Numbered from the stretch's first letter, positions 26,905 to 36,305 are shown. The stretch: DNA of 64,000 bases from Arthrobacter sp. EpRS71 (GCF_001512285.1 NZ_LNUV01000002.1:62001-126000), one strand, 5' to 3'. Made by a program: numbers and translations. The notes: generated by a model from the letters alone, not told the origin.

Positions 26905-27273
26905 CTAGTCCTTGCGAACGTCCACCACACCGACGAATCTGCTGCCGACGCCCTCATATTCGCTGCGGACGTCACCGAGGAACAGTTCGGGGAGTTCGCT
27001 GTTCCGGTGGGTTCCACAGAAAACGAAGGAAAAGTCCGGCCACCATTTCTTGGGACGTACAGCCTCGGTGTATCCACACACGGCACACGTCAGGTGGACC
27101 CAGACAGGTCGTTTGCCGGTGCGGTTGGCCCGGGACTGTACCAGCCACGCAGGCGGGTTGTCCTGCATGTCCCTGAGATCTGTCTCGGAGAGGCGGGACG
27201 GAATGCCGTGGCGCTGGGCCATTTCCATCGAAATATCCAGGGCCAATGCGGCGTCACGTCTGCTAATCACCAT
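26905..27273 (-). CDS. Conserved hypothetical protein with a CxxC motif
   Basis: A 122-residue soluble protein. A CAVCGYTEAVRPKKWW segment and a later FVFCGTH suggest a small zinc-ribbon-like fold (C-x2-C and C-x2-H), which is an inference. There is no signal peptide or membrane segment. It is divergent from the MFS gene with only about 37 bases between starts. No family is recognised. Confidence 0.55.
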   Translation of the reverse strand: MVISRRDAALALDISMEMAQRHGIPSRLSETDLRDMQDNPPAWLVQSRANRTGKRPVWVHLTCAVCGYTEAVRPKKWWPDFSFVFCGTHRNSELPELFLGDVRSEYEGVGSRFVGVVDVRKD

Positions 27274-27310
27274 TCAACGATACGGGACTTTCGCGGCGTA
27301 GGCTGTGCAC

Positions 27311-28765
27311 ATGACTGACGCAGCGGCCCTGCTGCCGAGTACCCCGCTCCAACGGCGCGTCCTCGTGGTGGCAATTGTGGCTTCATTCATCGCCATCCTT
27401 GATGGTTTTGTGGTGAATCTCGCACTCCCGGCCATCGGACGTGAACTGGGCGGTGGCTTGGTCATCCAGCAGTGGGTGGTGGATGCGTATCTGCTGACGC
27501 TGGGGGCGCTGATCCTGGTAGCGGGCTCGTTGTCCGACCATTTCGGCAGAGCAAGGATCCTTGAATGGGGACTGGCCGGTTTCGCCCTGACGTCGGTGAT
27601 GTGCGGGTTGGCGTGGACCGGCGAAGTGCTGGTGGTTTCCCGGGCACTGCAGGGAATCGCAGGTGCCCTCTTGGTTCCGAGTTCGCTCGCCATGATCATC
27701 TCGTCGTTCTCAGGCCCGGCGCAGTCGAAGGCCATTGGGCAGTGGTCCGGCTGGACAAGCGCGGCGGCCATTGTGGGTCCGCTCATCGGTGGTGTCGCTG
27801 TGGACTTGCTTTCCTGGCGGTTCATCTTCTTCATCAACGTCATTCCCGCGGTGGCCATTTGGCCCATGCTTGCCGGGCTCCGGGCGTCCGATGCTGCGAG
27901 GGACAAGAGCAAGAGCATTGATTACCTGGGAGCTGTCCTGGCCATGGTGGGCTTGGGCGGGGCGGTGTATGCGTTTATCGAACAGGGAAGGATGGGGTGG
28001 AGCAGCCCTCAAGTCTGGGTTCCGCTCCTGCTGGGCTTAGCGGCCATGGTGCTGTTCCTCATCCACGAGTCCCGTACTGCTGAGCCCATGTTGCCGCTCA
28101 GGCTCTTCGGTATCCGCAATTTTGCCTGGGGTAATCTCGCCACCCTGGCCATCTATGCCGCCATCTCCCTGGGGTTCTTCGTGTTGGGCATCTATCTGCA
28201 GCAGGTGGGCGGCGTGGGAGCGACTGTGGCGGGTATGGCGCTGCTTCCCGGCACAGTCATTCTGATGCTGGGTGCGTCCTACTTTGGCGGCCTTGCAGGG
28301 AAATACGGCCCACGATGGTTCATGACGATCGGCCCGCTGCTGTGCGCGGTGGGTTTCCTGATGTCGCTCAGTGTTCAAGAGCCCCTCAACTACTGGACAC
28401 AGGTGCTGCCCGGCCAGATGGTGTTTGGCCTTGGACTGGCGACTCTGGTGGCGCCGCTTACGGCCGCAATTCTTGGTGCCGTCCCGCCGGAGGAGGCCGG
28501 AATTGGTTCTGCAGTAAACAACGCCGTAGCGCGTATTGCGGGTCTGATCTCCATAGCCTTCGCCGGGGTCATTGTGGGGCCGGTCTTTACCCGGGATGGC
28601 CTTTACAACGCCTTGCTGGTGACAGCAGGTCTATTCCTGATCGGTGCCTTGGCATCGGCGGCAGGGATTCGCAATCCTGTGCGGGAGGGCACCGCGCCAG
28701 TTGTTGGCGAACCTGCTGAAGAGTCCGACGACGACGACGGCGGTGCGGCCGGGCAGCGCGGCTGA
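27311..28765 (+). CDS. MFS drug-efflux transporter (DHA2/EmrB-QacA type)
   Basis: About 484 residues with some 14 hydrophobic segments. Motifs include DGFVVNLALPAIGRELG in helix 1 (the usual D-x-x-[IV]-[VL]-N-[VI]-A-L-P signature), QWVVDAYLLTLGALILVAGSLSDHFGR and an RALQGIAGALLVPSSLAM loop. It probably exports small hydrophobic compounds using the proton gradient; substrate unknown. The ATG at 27311 sits exactly six bases after a TAGGCT -10 element, so the mRNA is probably leaderless; a GTG two codons upstream is less likely. The C-terminus is acidic (SDDDDGG). Confidence 0.82.
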   Translation: MTDAAALLPSTPLQRRVLVVAIVASFIAILDGFVVNLALPAIGRELGGGLVIQQWVVDAYLLTLGALILVAGSLSDHFGRARILEWGLAGFALTSVMCGLAWTGEVLVVSRALQGIAGALLVPSSLAMIISSFSGPAQSKAIGQWSGWTSAAAIVGPLIGGVAVDLLSWRFIFFINVIPAVAIWPMLAGLRASDAARDKSKSIDYLGAVLAMVGLGGAVYAFIEQGRMGWSSPQVWVPLLLGLAAMVLFLIHESRTAEPMLPLRLFGIRNFAWGNLATLAIYAAISLGFFVLGIYLQQVGGVGATVAGMALLPGTVILMLGASYFGGLAGKYGPRWFMTIGPLLCAVGFLMSLSVQEPLNYWTQVLPGQMVFGLGLATLVAPLTAAILGAVPPEEAGIGSAVNNAVARIAGLISIAFAGVIVGPVFTRDGLYNALLVTAGLFLIGALASAAGIRNPVREGTAPVVGEPAEESDDDDGGAAGQRG

Positions 28766-28783
28766 CCGGCGTCATGAGTCGGC

Positions 28784-29497
28784 TTAGCGGGCCGGAAGAA
28801 CGCACCCCTCGTGCGTCTCGGAGCTCTGGACCCACAACGCCGAGGAGACTTCGTCCGCGAGGTCGAACTCGCGGCCTTGGGCTCCGCTGCCGATACGTAC
28901 CACCAGTGCACCGCCGAAGGGCTTACGACCCACCACTTCAACCCGGGCATCCAAGGCGATCTCTTCCGAGGCAAGGTACCGGAGCAAGTCAGGGTTCTCG
29001 TCACTGATACGCGTGATACGGCCCGAGTGGCCCTGATCCAATTCGATCATTCGGTAGGCGTGCGGCAACTCAACCGAACCGTCAGCGGACGGAATCGGGT
29101 CTCCGTGAGGGTCCCGGAGAGGATGGCCGAGTTTGGCCGACATGCGTTCGATGAAGGTATCGGACACCGCATGTTCCAACATCTCGGCTTCGTCGTGGAC
29201 TTCGTCCCAGCTGTAGCCGAGCTCCTCCACCAGGTACGTCTCAATGAGGCGGTGCCTGCGCACCATGGAGAGCGCGAGGCGCATGCCATCGGAAGTCAAT
29301 CTGATGGCGCTGTAGGGTTGGTGGTCAACCAGGCCCTGGTCCTTGAGCTTGCGCACCATCTCGGACACTGATGAATTAGCCACTCCCAGCCGCTGGGCGA
29401 GCTGGGACGAGGTAATCGGCTTGTCCTGCCACTCCGTGTAGGAGTAGATGACCTTGACGTAGTCCTCAATCGAGGAGGAGGGCGTACTGGTCTTCAC
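28784..29497 (-). CDS. DtxR-family metal-dependent repressor, MntR-like
   Basis: A 237-residue regulator with an N-terminal winged helix (SSQLAQRLGVANSSVSEMVRKL), a metal-binding dimerisation domain and a C-terminal SH3-like domain. Metal-site residues follow the manganese-type pattern. D12 (SIEDY) replaces the Met-10 of DtxR, and E105 in HDEAEMLEH replaces Cys-102. H82, E108 and H109 fill the remaining positions. Mn(II) control of uptake genes is therefore more likely than iron control. The GTG start lies exactly six bases after TAGGCT, with no ribosome-binding site, suggesting a leaderless transcript. No manganese transporter is adjacent. Confidence 0.8.
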   Translation of the reverse strand: MKTSTPSSSIEDYVKVIYSYTEWQDKPITSSQLAQRLGVANSSVSEMVRKLKDQGLVDHQPYSAIRLTSDGMRLALSMVRRHRLIETYLVEELGYSWDEVHDEAEMLEHAVSDTFIERMSAKLGHPLRDPHGDPIPSADGSVELPHAYRMIELDQGHSGRITRISDENPDLLRYLASEEIALDARVEVVGRKPFGGALVVRIGSGAQGREFDLADEVSSALWVQSSETHEGCVLPAR

Positions 29498-29506
29498 ACC
29501 CCAAGC

Positions 29507-30337
29507 CTACCGTGGCGCTGGACCCTGAATCTTGAATGCCCGCCAGGTTTGCGTCATGTAGGGCACGGGGATGGCTTCGCCGGGGGCATGACCAAGGTGG
29601 TCGTACAAGTACCATGTCAGGTTCCCCATGACTTTTGCCCGGGTGGCGTCGTTAGCACGGAGATAGTAGCTGCGGGATTTGGTCAGTTCCATGATGTCCT
29701 CCGGAGTCAGTGCATCCTCCCACGTGGTCAGGTGGCTTTCCAGCCCCCTGAATTCCGGGCCGATGACTGGCCGGAATCCGGGCTTATGGACATCGCCCGC
29801 ATGCATGATGCGGGAAAGGCGATGTACCCAGGGATGTGAAGTGTCCAGCTGGTTCCAGATCAGCCCCAGGACCCCATGTGGCCGCAGGATCCGTGCGATC
29901 TCCGTGCTCGCTGCGAGGGGCTCGCACCAGTGCCAGGCTTGGGCAACACTGACGACGTCGAATGCTGAGTCCGCCAGTCCAGTTGCCTCTGCCGTTCCCT
30001 CCTGCGCATTGACGTGGGGGTAGGCCTTGTGTAGTTGCTCCAGCATGTCCGTGGAAGGATCGACGGCGGCAACCTCCAGTCCGCGGTCCACGAGGAGAGC
30101 CGTGAACTTGCCGGTGCCCGCTCCGAGATCAGCCGCGGAATGCGCCTCCGGCGGGACGAGCCAGTCCACTGAATCAGCGGGATAACCCGGACGCACGCGG
30201 TGGTAATGTTCCCCGCCGTCCTGAAAGCTCTGGCCAAGTTCGAGCCTGCGGGTGGCATGCAGCTTTGGGCCTCGCGGTCCTGCTGGTCCGGGGATGCCGG
30301 CCGCATCGCTCGCGACGCCCTGGGAGGGCAGGGACAC
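29507..30337 (-). CDS. Class I SAM-dependent methyltransferase
   Basis: A 276-residue Rossmann methyltransferase. Motif I is ADLGAGTGKFTALL, followed by VAAVDPSTDMLEQL, GTAEATGLADSAFDVVSVAQAWHW and ARILRPHGVLGLIW. These match Methyltransf_11-type enzymes. The GTG start has AAGGAG six bases upstream. The substrate cannot be predicted. It lies nine bases upstream of the MntR-like start on the same strand, though that regulator has its own predicted promoter. Confidence 0.8.
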   Translation of the reverse strand: MSLPSQGVASDAAGIPGPAGPRGPKLHATRRLELGQSFQDGGEHYHRVRPGYPADSVDWLVPPEAHSAADLGAGTGKFTALLVDRGLEVAAVDPSTDMLEQLHKAYPHVNAQEGTAEATGLADSAFDVVSVAQAWHWCEPLAASTEIARILRPHGVLGLIWNQLDTSHPWVHRLSRIMHAGDVHKPGFRPVIGPEFRGLESHLTTWEDALTPEDIMELTKSRSYYLRANDATRAKVMGNLTWYLYDHLGHAPGEAIPVPYMTQTWRAFKIQGPAPR

Positions 30338-30408
30338 GCAGAACTCCTTCGGAGGGTGGCTGAAAGTACCCTACGAATTTACCGCATGGAATCTGGCCGC
30401 CACTGCTT

Positions 30409-31818
30409 CTAGTCGACAGTGCAAGGCGCTGCGCCTGCAGTGCCCGGAGTGTTCGGTGCCCACTCGGGGTAGCTGCGGTGGTCGTTGGCCGGAACCCAGC
30501 GGCCTTCGTCCACCACGTAGTCCCAGCCGAGTCCGTTGCGCTTGAGTCCTTCGATGCCTGCGAGCAGTCTGGTGGCATCCTCCAACCGGGAGCCGACGCC
30601 GAAGCTGGCGCGCAGGGATCCCGAGGGAAGGCCGAGGCGCTTGAGGAGCGGGTGCGCGCAGAAGCGGCCATCACGCAGGCCCACGCCGTGCTCCGCCGCG
30701 AGATAAGCAGCCACCAATCCGGCGTCGAATCCTTCTACCGAGAAGTTGACCACGCCGATGGTGTCCAGCGAGTCACTGAAGATCTTGTGGACAGTCACGC
30801 CGTCGATCGCTTCCAAGCCCTTGACCAGGTAGGAGCGGATGGCGGATTCATGGGCGTGCCACGCGTCCTGGTCCAGCCCTGCCAGCACCTGGGTGGCCCG
30901 GGCGAGTGTCGCGGCGCCCAGCACATTGGGGGAGCCGCCTTCGTGTCGCGCGGGTCCAGCGGCCCAGCTGACCGAGTCCAAACGGGCTTCACGAACAGCG
31001 CCGCCCCCGGCAAGGTGCGGAGTCCCGGCGTCGAGCCAGTCCGAACGGCCCACCACGACGCCGGCGCCAAAGGGGGCGTAGAGCTTGTGTCCGGAGAAGA
31101 CCAGGTAGTCGACGTCAGCCTCGGTGATGTTGATTCGGCGGTGCGGCGCGAGCTGGGCTGCGTCCACCACTATTCGTGCGCCGTGTTCGTGGGCCAGCGA
31201 AGCAAGCCGGGCGATGGGAAGGATTTCGCCTGTAACGTTCGAGGCGCCGGTGACGGCCAGCAGGCTGACTCCGCCTTGGGCAAGCTCGGCGCGGAGCTTG
31301 TCCAGCGTCTCGGCCAAAGTTGGCGCCGCGACGACGCTGCGGTGGGGGACTCCTTGCCAGGGAAGCAGGTTGGCGTGGTGCTCGATGTCCAGGTAGAGGA
31401 CCTCGCCGGTGAATTCGCCGTCCACCTGCGGCAGGCATCCGGCCAGGAGGTTCAAGGAGTCCGTGGTGTTGCGTGTGAAGATCACGGAATCATCAGGCCT
31501 GCCGCCGACGAAATCCCGGACGATGTTCCGTGAATTCTCGTACACCGAGGTGCTGATTTGGGAGGCGTACCCGGCTCCCCGGTGAACACTGGCGTAGTAG
31601 GGCAGGACCTCGTTGAGGTGGGCCGAGACAATGGTCAAGGCCGGCGCCGAAGCGCCGTAGTCGAGGTTGGCGTAGCGGACGTGCCCACCCTGAATCAGTG
31701 GGGCCTGCAGCTCGGCGCCTGTGACCGCGGCGAGCGGACGTGCCGCCGCAGCCGCCTCTGCGGCGGTCTCCTCAACGAAAGACGGAAGGGGGTTTGAGTC
31801 GAACGTGACAGTGCTCAT
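30409..31818 (-). CDS. Class V aminotransferase (cysteine desulfurase-like), SAM-IV controlled
   Basis: A 469-residue PLP enzyme. The Schiff-base lysine lies in VFSGHKLYAPFGAG and the cofactor aspartate in GARIVVDAAQLAPH. An early YANLDYGASAP and a TRNTTDSLNLL segment fit the SufS/NifS/CsdA branch. The C-terminal 60 residues (WDYVVDEGRWVPAND) extend beyond a standard cysteine desulfurase. No SufU/NifU partner is nearby. The upstream SAM-IV riboswitch places it in sulfur or methionine metabolism, but the precise reaction is unknown. The ATG has GAGG four bases upstream, which can pair with a CCTC just before it. Confidence 0.75.
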   Translation of the reverse strand: MSTVTFDSNPLPSFVEETAAEAAAAARPLAAVTGAELQAPLIQGGHVRYANLDYGASAPALTIVSAHLNEVLPYYASVHRGAGYASQISTSVYENSRNIVRDFVGGRPDDSVIFTRNTTDSLNLLAGCLPQVDGEFTGEVLYLDIEHHANLLPWQGVPHRSVVAAPTLAETLDKLRAELAQGGVSLLAVTGASNVTGEILPIARLASLAHEHGARIVVDAAQLAPHRRINITEADVDYLVFSGHKLYAPFGAGVVVGRSDWLDAGTPHLAGGGAVREARLDSVSWAAGPARHEGGSPNVLGAATLARATQVLAGLDQDAWHAHESAIRSYLVKGLEAIDGVTVHKIFSDSLDTIGVVNFSVEGFDAGLVAAYLAAEHGVGLRDGRFCAHPLLKRLGLPSGSLRASFGVGSRLEDATRLLAGIEGLKRNGLGWDYVVDEGRWVPANDHRSYPEWAPNTPGTAGAAPCTVD

Positions 31819-31869
31819 GGGACCTCACTCAAGAGGGACCCCCATAGGGGATCCGCGCTTGCCGCATCC

Positions 31870-31968
31870 GTTCCGGACCGGCCGGGTCGTCACCCGGGGC
31901 ACCCCACCGCGAATGGAGGGTTGCCGGCCAGCAAACCGGGGTTTAGCGCTGGCACTCGTGACCTGTAA
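31870..31968 (-). ncRNA. SAM-IV riboswitch
   Basis: The minus strand reads GAGTGCCAGCG, then CCCCGGTTTGCTGGCCGGCA, ACCCTCC, GGTGGGGTGCCCCGGG and TGACGACC. This order of conserved elements matches the actinobacterial SAM-IV aptamer, which binds S-adenosylmethionine. The outer helix pairs GGTCA near 31963 with the TGACGACC end. Predicted transcription starts at its 5' edge. Between aptamer and start codon, CCCTC (31833-31837) can pair with the GAGG ribosome-binding site (31823-31826), consistent with translational shut-off when SAM is bound. Confidence 0.88.
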
Positions 31969-31971
31969 AAA

Positions 31972-32001
31972 AGGCTAAGGCACGTCCGGGCGCCCTTCCA
32001 A
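31972..32001 (-). promoter_or_regulatory. Promoter of the SAM-IV leader
   Basis: On the minus strand TTGGAA (32001-31996), an 18-base spacer and TAGCCT (31977-31972) place the start of transcription at about 31965, the first base of the aptamer. Confidence 0.6.
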
Positions 32002-32066
32002 AGCCGCTTCCCTTTGTTAAGCCTTTTGTTACGTCGAATGGCAATCGCCCACTTGACCGAATAAAA

Positions 32067-32102
32067 GACGGCGAAGGCTCCTCAAAGAGGGCCTCCGCCG
32101 TC
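32067..32102 (-). terminator. Terminator of hisN
   Basis: A GC-rich stem (GACGGCG at 32067-32073 with CGCCGTC, continuing past one mismatch) is followed on the minus strand by TTTTATT. It lies about 40 bases beyond the hisN stop. Confidence 0.7.
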
Positions 32103-32143
32103 GAAAATTCCGTCGCACGTCTGACGAGCGAGGAGGGCAAGGA

Positions 32144-32956
32144 TTAAAGAAGGTCGTCCAGGCCGGGGTTGAGCCGCTTGAGGACCTCCGAGTGCAGGAT
32201 CGAGTTCGTGGCCAGGGCATTGCCGCCGAAGGGGCCGTCTTCGCCCTCCAAGGACGTGAACCGGCCGCCGGCCTCAGTGACGATGGGGACGAGGGCTGCC
32301 ATGTCGTAGAGGTTCAACTCGGGCTCACAGGCGATGTCTACCGCGCCCTCGGCCACGAGGCAGTAAGACCAGAAGTCACCGTAGGCGCGGGTGCGCCAGA
32401 TGTCTTCGGTGAGCCCCATGAATTCATCCAGGTTGCCGCGTTCCTTCCACCCCGAGAGGCTGGAATATGACATCGAAGCATCGGCCAGGCGGGAAACATT
32501 TGACACCTTGAGCCGCGTTGCCGAGGCGAGGGAGCGGCCCATGTAGGCGCCCATGTCCTTGGCAGCCCACCATCTCTTGCCCAAGGCCGGCGCACTGACT
32601 ACGCCCACCACTGGTTCCCCTTCGTCGACGAGGGCGATCAGCGTTGCCCAGACCGGCACGCCGCGGACAAAGTTTTTGGTGCCGTCAATGGGGTCGATGA
32701 TCCAACGGCGCGAACCGTGTCCACTGCTGCCGAACTCCTCGCCGAGGACCGCATCCCGCGGACGGGAACGGGACAATTGGCCGCGGATTGCTTCCTCGGC
32801 GGCCTTGTCAGCGTCAGTAACCGGCGTGAGGTCGGGCTTGGTTTCGATCTGCAGGTCCAGTGCCTTGAAGCGATCCATGGTCTGGGCGTCGACTGAATCA
32901 GCGAGGACATGGGCAAGGCGCAGGTCATCGTTGTAGGTGGAAACGGGTTGGGTCAT
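32144..32956 (-). CDS. hisN: Histidinol-phosphatase HisN (inositol monophosphatase family)
   Basis: A 270-residue magnesium-dependent phosphatase. Motifs are [31 protein letters not shown] (metal-binding aspartates) and [18 protein letters not shown]. It removes phosphate from histidinol phosphate in histidine synthesis in actinobacteria. The position beside rsgA and aroA next to sigR is the conserved actinobacterial location of this gene. The ATG follows TAGTTT by exactly six bases and has no ribosome-binding site, suggesting an additional leaderless promoter within the operon. Confidence 0.87.
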   Translation of the reverse strand: MTQPVSTYNDDLRLAHVLADSVDAQTMDRFKALDLQIETKPDLTPVTDADKAAEEAIRGQLSRSRPRDAVLGEEFGSSGHGSRRWIIDPIDGTKNFVRGVPVWATLIALVDEGEPVVGVVSAPALGKRWWAAKDMGAYMGRSLASATRLKVSNVSRLADASMSYSSLSGWKERGNLDEFMGLTEDIWRTRAYGDFWSYCLVAEGAVDIACEPELNLYDMAALVPIVTEAGGRFTSLEGEDGPFGGNALATNSILHSEVLKRLNPGLDDLL

Positions 32957-33011
32957 GCCACCAAACTATCCTGAAACGTTCGCTGCAGTGGGGAGGTGAA
33001 GCCGGCAACGA

Positions 33012-34127
33012 TTAGTTGACCGTTCCCAGCTCCTTGGTCTCTTTCGCTTCGAGCCTTGGGTCCGCACCGAGCAGGCGGCGCAGGGAGGTCAGGCGTGCTA
33101 CCCCTGATGGGCCGGCATGGCCATCGTTCACCCATGCATCCAGACCGCAGTTAGTGGCGTTGGCACCATGCTTGCAGCCGCGGTCGCAGGTCTCCGTGCC
33201 GGGCTCGAGATCCGGGAAAGAATGCAGGATCCGGTCAGGGTCCACATGGGCCAAGCCGAAGGATCGAATGCCGGGAGTGTCAATGATCCAGCTGCCGGAG
33301 GGAGCATCGTCAAGTTTGAGTGCCAAAGCCGAGGATGAGGTGTGCCGGCCCCGGCCTGTCACCGCGTTGACACCGCCCGTGGCGCGCTCCGCACCTGTCA
33401 GGGCATTCACCATGGTGGATTTACCCACGCCGGAGTGGCCGAGCATGACCGTGACTTTTCCGCCGAGGTGTGAGCGCAGCTGGGATACTGCGTCCTTGTC
33501 CAGGCGGGCTGAGAGCCCGTCGTCCGAGCGGGCATCGATGCCGCCGGCCTCGGAATCAGCGGTGCGGCTGATGATCACGGGAAAGTCCAAGCTCAAGTAG
33601 TTGGCAAGGAGTTCGGCCGGGTCTTTGACATCCGCTTTGGTGATGAGCAGCAGCGGCTCAATACCGGCGTCGTATGCTGCCACCAGCGCACGATCAATGA
33701 ATCCGGTACGCGGTTCGGGGTTGGCTGCTGCAACAACCACCACGAGTTGATCGGCATTGGCCACCACAACCCGTTCAATGGGGTCGGTATCGTCAGCACT
33801 GCGGCGGAGCAGCGTCTTCCGCTCTTCCACCCGGACCAGGCGCGCCAGAGTGTCGGGTGAGCCGGAGACGTCCCCGACCAAGGCGACAAAGTCGCCAGGG
33901 ACAACGGGATTACGCCGCAGTTCACGGGCACGGGCTGCAATAACGATGCGTTCTTCGGCGGAATCTTCGCCAACAATTGCCCTGTACCGTCCGCGGTCCA
34001 CGGTGATGATCCTGCCAATCACGGCGTCATCGTGGCTGGGGCGGTCTTTGGTGCGAGGCCTGGATCCTTTTTTGCTGGGACGGATCCGGACATCGGATTC
34101 GTCCCAGGAGCGTGCGTCACGGCCCAT
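33012..34127 (-). CDS. rsgA: Ribosome small-subunit-dependent GTPase RsgA
   Basis: A 371-residue circularly permuted GTPase acting late in 30S assembly. An OB-like N-terminal domain precedes the G4 motif LLITKADV; P-loop GHSGVGKSTMVNAL and G3 DTPGIRSFG follow. A C-terminal zinc site is visible in CDRGCKHGANATNCG. The start lies two bases after the aroA stop, so the genes are co-transcribed. Confidence 0.92.
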   Translation of the reverse strand: MGRDARSWDESDVRIRPSKKGSRPRTKDRPSHDDAVIGRIITVDRGRYRAIVGEDSAEERIVIAARARELRRNPVVPGDFVALVGDVSGSPDTLARLVRVEERKTLLRRSADDTDPIERVVVANADQLVVVVAAANPEPRTGFIDRALVAAYDAGIEPLLLITKADVKDPAELLANYLSLDFPVIISRTADSEAGGIDARSDDGLSARLDKDAVSQLRSHLGGKVTVMLGHSGVGKSTMVNALTGAERATGGVNAVTGRGRHTSSSALALKLDDAPSGSWIIDTPGIRSFGLAHVDPDRILHSFPDLEPGTETCDRGCKHGANATNCGLDAWVNDGHAGPSGVARLTSLRRLLGADPRLEAKETKELGTVN

Positions 34128-34129
34128 GG

Positions 34130-35512
34130 TCAGTTGCTGGCCTCATCGAGATCGTCGGTGTCATCGGTTCGCCGCAGCATAGCTCCCCACATGTGCGGGA
34201 ACTCCGGCATGGTTTTGGACGTCGTGGCGATGTCTTCGACTTGCACGCCTTCGACTGCGAGCCCAAGGATGGCGCCGGCGGTGGCCATGCGGTGGTCGGC
34301 GTAGCTGTGGACCACGCCACCGTGCAGGGCAGCCGGGCGGATCACCAAGCCATCGGCGGTTTCTTCAGCGTCGCCTCCGAGCCCGTTGATCTCGGCAACC
34401 AACGCGGCGAGCCGGTCAGTTTCGTGGCCCCGGAGGTGGGCAATACCGGTCAGTCGCGAGGGCCCTGTGGCCAAGGCGCACAAGGCGGCCACAGTGGGTG
34501 CCAGTTCGCTGGTTTCATCGAAGTCGGCACCCTTGATTTCGGCCCCGCCGGTCACCGTCAGTGTTCCGTCCTTGAACGTTACCTCTGCTCCCATGGCCGC
34601 CAGGATGGTGCGCCACTGATCGCCCACTTGCGTGGTGCCGGCAGGCCAATTTGGAATGCGGACGGTGCCACGAGTGGCCAGAGCCGCGGCCAGGAAAGGT
34701 CCTGCGTTGGAGAGGTCTTGTTCGATCCGCTGGTCGAAAGCCCGGATGGGGCCGGGCGAGACCCGCCAGTGGTTGGGCACTGAATCATCCACGACCACGC
34801 CGACGCTGCGGAGCACTTCCACAGTCATGGTGATGTGGTCCAAGCTGGGAACCGGCTTGCCCACGTGCTCCAGATGCAAACCCTCAACGAACCGGGCGCC
34901 GACCAGCAGCAACGCGGAAACGAACTGCGAGGAAGCGCTGGCGTCAATCACCAGGTGGCCGCCCCGGACCTCGCCGGTACCGTCTACGGCAAAGGGGAGG
35001 GACGACGGCGTCCTGCCGCCATCTGCTGCTACCGGGACTCCGAGGGCGATCAGGGCTTCGATGATGGTCCCCATGGGCCGCTTGCGGGCGTGAGGGTCGC
35101 CGTCGAAGACTGTGACGCCGTTACGGAGCGCAGCCAGCGGCGGGACGAACCGCATGACGGTTCCCGCAAGTCCACAGTCGATCGCCGTCTGAGGGCCTGA
35201 CGCAGACGGGTCCAGGGGCGAAATCTCCAAGTCCGGACCGAAATGGCCGTCGCCGGGTACCTCGGTGACGGTGGCGCCCAACTGCTGGAGGGCTTGGATC
35301 ATGAGGGCAGAGTCGCGGGAATGAAGCGGAGCACGCAATCTTGAGGGACCATCCGCCAAAGCCGCCAACACCAGGAACCGATTGGTGAGCGACTTTGAAC
35401 CGGGGACCGTCACTGTTGCGTCCACTGGCCCTTGGGCGTACGGGGCCGGCCAGAGTGGCAGCGTGGTGGCGGGTTTACGTGGTTCGGTGTTTGCGGCGGT
35501 GGTACCGGTCAT
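34130..35512 (-). CDS. aroA: 3-phosphoshikimate 1-carboxyvinyltransferase (EPSP synthase)
   Basis: A 460-residue enzyme of the shikimate pathway that joins PEP to shikimate-3-phosphate. [16 protein letters not shown] is the N-terminal phosphate-binding signature. [16 protein letters not shown], an [10 protein letters not shown] segment and [19 protein letters not shown] are also typical. AAGGAAG precedes the ATG. It follows the DoxX-type gene by six bases and is followed closely by rsgA. Confidence 0.93.
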   Translation of the reverse strand: MTGTTAANTEPRKPATTLPLWPAPYAQGPVDATVTVPGSKSLTNRFLVLAALADGPSRLRAPLHSRDSALMIQALQQLGATVTEVPGDGHFGPDLEISPLDPSASGPQTAIDCGLAGTVMRFVPPLAALRNGVTVFDGDPHARKRPMGTIIEALIALGVPVAADGGRTPSSLPFAVDGTGEVRGGHLVIDASASSQFVSALLLVGARFVEGLHLEHVGKPVPSLDHITMTVEVLRSVGVVVDDSVPNHWRVSPGPIRAFDQRIEQDLSNAGPFLAAALATRGTVRIPNWPAGTTQVGDQWRTILAAMGAEVTFKDGTLTVTGGAEIKGADFDETSELAPTVAALCALATGPSRLTGIAHLRGHETDRLAALVAEINGLGGDAEETADGLVIRPAALHGGVVHSYADHRMATAGAILGLAVEGVQVEDIATTSKTMPEFPHMWGAMLRRTDDTDDLDEASN

Positions 35513-35518
35513 GCTTCC

Positions 35519-36034
35519 TTATGCTCCAACTGCGTTGTCAACGGCCTGGCGAACTGCTTTGTCTGCACGCTTGATCTGCTTGCCCGTCACCTCCTTGGCA
35601 TCGGCGGCCAAATGCTCTGCCCGCCAAGCGATGCTGGGGCGCCCTGCGGTATCAACCGAGGCCAGAAGGACACCGCCCGTGAGGGAAATGTTCTTCAGCA
35701 ACCGGGCCTTGCGGGCGCTGCGGCCTTCTTTGGTGCTGATGTCGGCAGAACGCCACTCGACGTAGGAGTTCAACGCCGAGGTGACGGTGAGAACCGTAGC
35801 GGCGAAGCGGGAAAGCTTGCCGAGCCCGAGGAGGGCTCCGGCTCCCAGCTGGGCTCCGCCGATCAGGCGCGCAAGGGTCTTTTCGTCAGCCTTGAAGGGC
35901 AGGGACTCGGAGGCGCGACGAAGGACGGGTGAGAGTTGCTTCGCAGTGTCGTCCGCGTTCCTGAGCTTGTCCAGCCCTGCGACGACGAAGCTGGACGCGA
36001 GCATGGGACGTGCGAGAAAACGGATAACAGACAT
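35519..36034 (-). CDS. DoxX-family membrane protein
   Basis: A 171-residue protein with four likely membrane helices. The N-terminus IRFLARPMLASSFVVAGLDKLRN is characteristic of DoxX proteins. It is followed by GGAQLGAGALLGLGKLSR and a polar, Lys/Ala-rich tail of about 40 residues. Related mycobacterial proteins take part in membrane-linked thiol and oxidant responses; here that is suggested only by the divergent sigR. It is first in a probable doxX-aroA-rsgA-hisN operon, with GGAGG upstream of its ATG. Confidence 0.75.
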   Translation of the reverse strand: MSVIRFLARPMLASSFVVAGLDKLRNADDTAKQLSPVLRRASESLPFKADEKTLARLIGGAQLGAGALLGLGKLSRFAATVLTVTSALNSYVEWRSADISTKEGRSARKARLLKNISLTGGVLLASVDTAGRPSIAWRAEHLAADAKEVTGKQIKRADKAVRQAVDNAVGA

Positions 36035-36058
36035 GTCTTGCCTCCTGGATGGCTTGCC

Positions 36059-36086
36059 ACATTAGTTCGATGAATGTTGTGTTCAA
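36059..36086 (-). promoter_or_regulatory. Vegetative promoter of the doxX-aroA operon
   Basis: Minus strand TTGAAC (36086-36081), a 16-base spacer and TAATGT (36064-36059), with transcription starting about 18 bases before the ATG and leaving room for the GGAGG site. Confidence 0.5.
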
Positions 36087-36119
36087 AGGGTGCAGTCTGC
36101 TCTAGTCTTGCACTTTTGC

Positions 36120-36145
36120 GGAATATTTACCCGGCAGCGACCGTT
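36120..36145 (+). promoter_or_regulatory. SigR-type promoter (GGAAT-N18-GTT) of sigR
   Basis: GGAAT at 36120-36124, exactly 18 bases, then GTT at 36143-36145. This is the consensus of the thiol-stress sigma factor SigR/SigH, placed upstream of sigR itself and so indicating positive autoregulation. Confidence 0.75.
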
Positions 36146-36305
36146 GTGAACCACAGGTGCGGTGGAGACCGGACTGCGGCATGGTGTATGCCGCCTGTTG
36201 AACGGAGTTGGTTTTTTGACTTTGGTTAAGGACCGGTTGGTGCTTCCGGAGCCTGGATATGGAATGCAGCCGGAATCCCGGCAGCTGACAGTAGACTTGG
36301 CAACG

